Source: Tenacibaculum agarivorans (lineage in GTDB: Bacteria > Bacteroidota > Bacteroidia > Flavobacteriales > Flavobacteriaceae). From it: 64,000 nucleotides of DNA. Shown piece after piece: positions 61,785-64,000 of the stretch. The stretch lies in the NCBI RefSeq assembly GCF_001936575.1, contig NZ_MSMP01000007.1:62001-126000 (forward strand), written 5' to 3'. Numbering within the stretch: the stretch's first letter is position 1; each line of letters opens with the position of its first letter. Both the position numbers and the translations under genes were made by a program. The notes under the pieces were generated by a model. That model had not been told where the DNA came from and searched no databases. It saw only the letters and a program-made list of their open reading frames with translations.

Positions 61785-62950
61785 GATAAATTTAATTTAA
61801 ATAAATCGGAAGCGATTCCGTCTGTTAAAAACTTGCCTTTAGTAGTTGTTCTTAGCGTATCATCTTCAATATACAACAAATCTTCTAGAATAAATTTTTC
61901 GGCTTGCATTTTTAAATAGTCTAAATACATCCTTCCAAACTCTTCTGCTACTCTATGAAAAGAAACTCCCCAAACCGTTCTTAAACCTGTCATTACATAT
62001 TCATTATATCGATCAGTATTCGAGAGTTCTTCCACTTCACTAGGTAATTCTTTTTCTTGAATTTTCTTTATGTACAATGCATTATTTGCAATATTCCAAC
62101 TGCGTTCTTTTCCATTGAATGAATGAGCTGAAGGCCCTATGCCTATATATTTTTTACCTTGCCAATATGCAGAATTATTTTTACTGAAATATCCTTCTTT
62201 TCCAAAATTGGACAATTCATAGTGCACAAAACCTGCTTTATCTAATTCTTCTACTAAAATTAAAAATTGCTGTTGTGCAACTTCATCATTTACATTATCA
62301 ATAACTCCTTTTTGAATAAAACTTTCTAAAGCTGTTTTAGGTTCAACAGTTAAAGCATAACTCGAAATGTGTGGAACTCCAAAAGATAACGCTGTGCTAA
62401 TATTTTCTCTCCATTCTTCATGGGTTGTATTAGGAATACCATAAATAAGATCTATAGATATATTTTCGAACTGATCAACTGCAAGAGACAAACACTTTTT
62501 TGCTTCTTCTGCATTATGTGCTCTATTCATTAGTTTTAAATCCTTTTCAAAAAAAGATTGAATTCCAATACTTAACCGATTTACTAGCGATTTTGCTATT
62601 TCAGCTATTCGCTCTTCAGTTAAATCATCCGGATTCGCTTCTAAAGTAATTTCGGGTTCATCAATCACATTATAATGTTGATATACTGCATCTATTATCG
62701 TTTCTATTTCTGATTGATTTAACACACTTGGTGTACCTCCACCAAAATAGATAGTTGCTACTGTATCTGAAACAAACTCTTGCTTTCTTAGTTCAATTTC
62801 AGTAAGTAATGCTTGAATCATTTCTTCTTTTCGTTTTAAAGAAGTAGAGAAATGGAAGTCGCAATAGTAACATGCTTGTTTGCAAAATGGAATATGAATA
62901 TAAATACCAGACACTAATGAATCAATTTGAAAATTTGAAAATATAGCCAT
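61781..62950 (-). CDS. hemW: HemW-like radical SAM protein (haem chaperone / coproporphyrinogen III oxidase-like)
   Basis: 389 residues. The radical SAM cluster motif CKQACYYC (CxxxCxxC) lies at about 23-30, preceded by IYIHIPF, and the HemW-specific YFGGGTPS is near 70. The tail has GLRTVWGVSF and KFLTDGIASDLF. HemW proteins bind haem and an Fe-S cluster and are often misnamed as coproporphyrinogen oxidases. An in-frame GTG at 62914 would give the usual short MSGIYIHIPFC start, so the first 12 residues are doubtful. It lies 23 bp after ruvC. Confidence 0.9.
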   Translation of the reverse strand: MAIFSNFQIDSLVSGIYIHIPFCKQACYYCDFHFSTSLKRKEEMIQALLTEIELRKQEFVSDTVATIYFGGGTPSVLNQSEIETIIDAVYQHYNVIDEPEITLEANPDDLTEERIAEIAKSLVNRLSIGIQSFFEKDLKLMNRAHNAEEAKKCLSLAVDQFENISIDLIYGIPNTTHEEWRENISTALSFGVPHISSYALTVEPKTALESFIQKGVIDNVNDEVAQQQFLILVEELDKAGFVHYELSNFGKEGYFSKNNSAYWQGKKYIGIGPSAHSFNGKERSWNIANNALYIKKIQEKELPSEVEELSNTDRYNEYVMTGLRTVWGVSFHRVAEEFGRMYLDYLKMQAEKFILEDLLYIEDDTLRTTTKGKFLTDGIASDLFKLNLS

Positions 62951-62973
62951 TGTTACATTTTCAAATTGTTTAA

Positions 62974-63525
62974 TTATTTAATTTTCGAAGGATTTTGCTT
63001 TACAAATGCTGCCCAACCTGAATAGTTCTTTCCTCCTACTTTTACCCCTGAGTTATAAAAATGACATACTGCTGCCGCCAATCCATCAGTTGCATCTAAG
63101 TTCTTAGGTAATTCTTTTAAGTTCAGTAATGATTTTAACATTAAAGCTACTTGTTCTTTACTCGCTTTACCATTACCTGTTATGGCCATTTTTATTTTTA
63201 ATGGTGCATATTCTGTTACTGGAATTTCTCTTGATAGTCCAGCAGCCATAGCTACTCCTTGCGCACGACCTAGTTTTAGCATCGATTGCACATTTTTACC
63301 AAAAAACGGTGCTTCTAGCGCAATTTCATCAGGTTTATAGGTTTCAATAAGTTGAATGGTACGTTCAAAAATGAGTTTTAGTTTCAGATAATGATCATCG
63401 TACTTTTTCAGAATCAATTCGTTCATCTGTACAAACTCCATTTTCTTTCCTACTACTTTGATGATCCCAAACCCCATAATAGAGGTTCCTGGATCTATAC
63501 CCAATATGATTTTTTCTGTCTTCAA
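62974..63525 (-). CDS. ruvC: Holliday junction resolvase RuvC
   Basis: 183 residues. RNase H-fold endonuclease that cuts four-way junctions as a dimer. Acidic catalytic residues are in GIDPGT (Asp10), ALEAPFFGKNVQS (Glu near 69) and DATDGLAAAVCHF (Asp near 145). First gene of a ruvC-hemW-cyclase unit. Confidence 0.95.
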   Translation of the reverse strand: MKTEKIILGIDPGTSIMGFGIIKVVGKKMEFVQMNELILKKYDDHYLKLKLIFERTIQLIETYKPDEIALEAPFFGKNVQSMLKLGRAQGVAMAAGLSREIPVTEYAPLKIKMAITGNGKASKEQVALMLKSLLNLKELPKNLDATDGLAAAVCHFYNSGVKVGGKNYSGWAAFVKQNPSKIK

Positions 63526-63575
63526 ATATTCAAGCTTTCTACCAATACAAAACTAATCAATTCTTTTGGGTTCAT

Positions 63576-63740
63576 AAAGTGATTTCGACAAGCTCAATCA
63601 CCAGATTTCGAAAGGCTCAAGCATCAGAGTCAATAAAATCAAGCACAAAACTCAACAAACTCTAGTATAAGACGCAACAGGCTTAAGCAACACTTTTTGC
63701 AAAGCTCAATTATCTAAAGAGAAGCATCAACAACAGGGAT
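63576..63740. repeat. Degenerate 22-23 bp tandem array (about six to seven units)
   Basis: The first unit is GATTTCGACAAGCTCAATCA, then GATTTCGAAAGGCTCAAGCA, then ever more decayed copies (GAGTCAATAAAATCAAGCAC, AACTCAACAAACTCTAGTAT, ACGCAACAGGCTTAAGCAAC, TTTTTGCAAAGCTCAATTAT). It fills most of the 307-bp gap 63526-63832, which has no gene. Same family as 6841-6927 and 41061-41085. Confidence 0.6.
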
Positions 63741-63780
63741 TCCTCTTTAATAACACCTTGTCTAATAAACCTAAAAATTA

Positions 63781-63819
63781 TTTTTCTGGTGATTTCGGCA
63801 AGCTCAATCACCAGAAAAA
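63781..63819 (-). terminator. Terminator built from the same repeat unit
   Basis: 14-bp stem TTTTTCTGGTGATT / AATCACCAGAAAAA with an 11-nt loop containing GGCAAGCT; it contains the palindromic form of the interspersed repeat. Follows the T9SS protein gene ending at 63833. Confidence 0.85.
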
Positions 63820-63832
63820 TCTCTTTATAATT

Positions 63833-64000
63833 TTAATTTGTTTTTAAAATCTTTTTCACATATACTTCGTTTGTGCTACTTTTTAAACGAATGATATATG
63901 TTCCCTTCTTTATTTTTTGGTGTAAAGGTATAGTCAATTGTTCTTCTGTTCCGTCAATAGCTTCTTGATAGATTAATCTCCCTGAAAAATCGAAAATTGA
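63833..64000 (-). CDS. C-terminal end of a T9SS-exported protein (partial)
   Basis: 55 codons and a stop at 63833; the gene runs in from the right edge. The tail IFDFSGRLIYQEAIDG... KKGTYIIRLKSSTNEVYVKK matches the last two-thirds of a T9SS type A sorting domain. The rest of the protein is outside the window, so its function is unknown. Confidence 0.75.
   Translation of the reverse strand, partial: SIFDFSGRLIYQEAIDGTEEQLTIPLHQKIKKGTYIIRLKSSTNEVYVKKILKTN

Noticed and set aside
63576-63740. CRISPR array
   Set aside because: The 22-23 bp units are adjacent without unique spacers and decay along the array; no cas genes nearby.
1-64000. LPMO (AA10) gene to pair with the cytochrome-like protein
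   Set aside because: Looked for a small secreted protein with N-terminal His after signal cleavage; none found.

Overview
The window is AT-rich DNA from a member of the Bacteroidota, most likely a marine-type Flavobacteriaceae species. The evidence is several proteins ending in type IX secretion (T9SS) sorting domains, promoters of the Bacteroidota form TTG-N18/19-TAnnTTTG, and family-typical neighbours such as DUF4293 beside rho, DUF1599 beside a BT_3928/DoxX protein, and folP near cdaA. No rRNA, tRNA, CRISPR array, transposase or prophage gene was seen.

Layout. 1-13 kb is mostly housekeeping: the start of a secreted metallopeptidase, a MazG-like pyrophosphohydrolase, a secreted GH8 endoglucanase, an MFS exporter preceded by a small leader ORF and an intrinsic terminator, two lipoproteins (one with a phospholipase A2-like Cys-His-Asp centre), crcB, folP, an orphan ExbD, a double-glycine peptide and the c-di-AMP synthase gene cdaA. 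13.2-36.7 kb is the centrepiece: five giant genes in one direction encoding T9SS-exported modular enzymes for plant cell-wall polysaccharides. In transcription order these are GH9-CBM3-GH48; a GH5 mannanase-like enzyme with two CBM3s; a GH5 endoglucanase; a GH5-CBM6-GH8 enzyme; and a 2322-residue protein with two beta-propellers, two CXXCH haem sites and a CBM3. Four of the five share an unrecognised 125-127 residue module bounded by cysteines (five copies). There is no SusC/SusD pair, so this is an extracellular-enzyme locus rather than a classical PUL. About 1 kb of non-coding DNA precedes it.

37.6-48.3 kb holds a lipoprotein, an ABC exporter, truA, a phosphodiesterase, a TPR histidine kinase, a NarL-type regulator with two palindromes upstream, and rho with a long Asn/Gln/His-rich insert. 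48.3-54.6 kb is a complete 4-hydroxyproline catabolic operon (epimerase, D-amino-acid dehydrogenase, deaminase, ketoglutarate semialdehyde dehydrogenase) with a divergent AraC regulator. 54.6-64 kb has small regulators, conserved unknowns, an M20 amidohydrolase, an AraC regulator, a PEBP protein, a cyclase-family hydrolase, hemW, ruvC and the end of another T9SS protein.

How it fits together (inference): processive GH48 and GH9 enzymes, endo-acting GH5/GH8 enzymes and a mannanase would be exported by T9SS and held on cellulose by CBM3 and the shared module. The cellulose-binding cytochrome-like protein may add a redox function. Hydroxyproline from cell-wall glycoproteins or collagen could be burned through the hydroxyproline operon.
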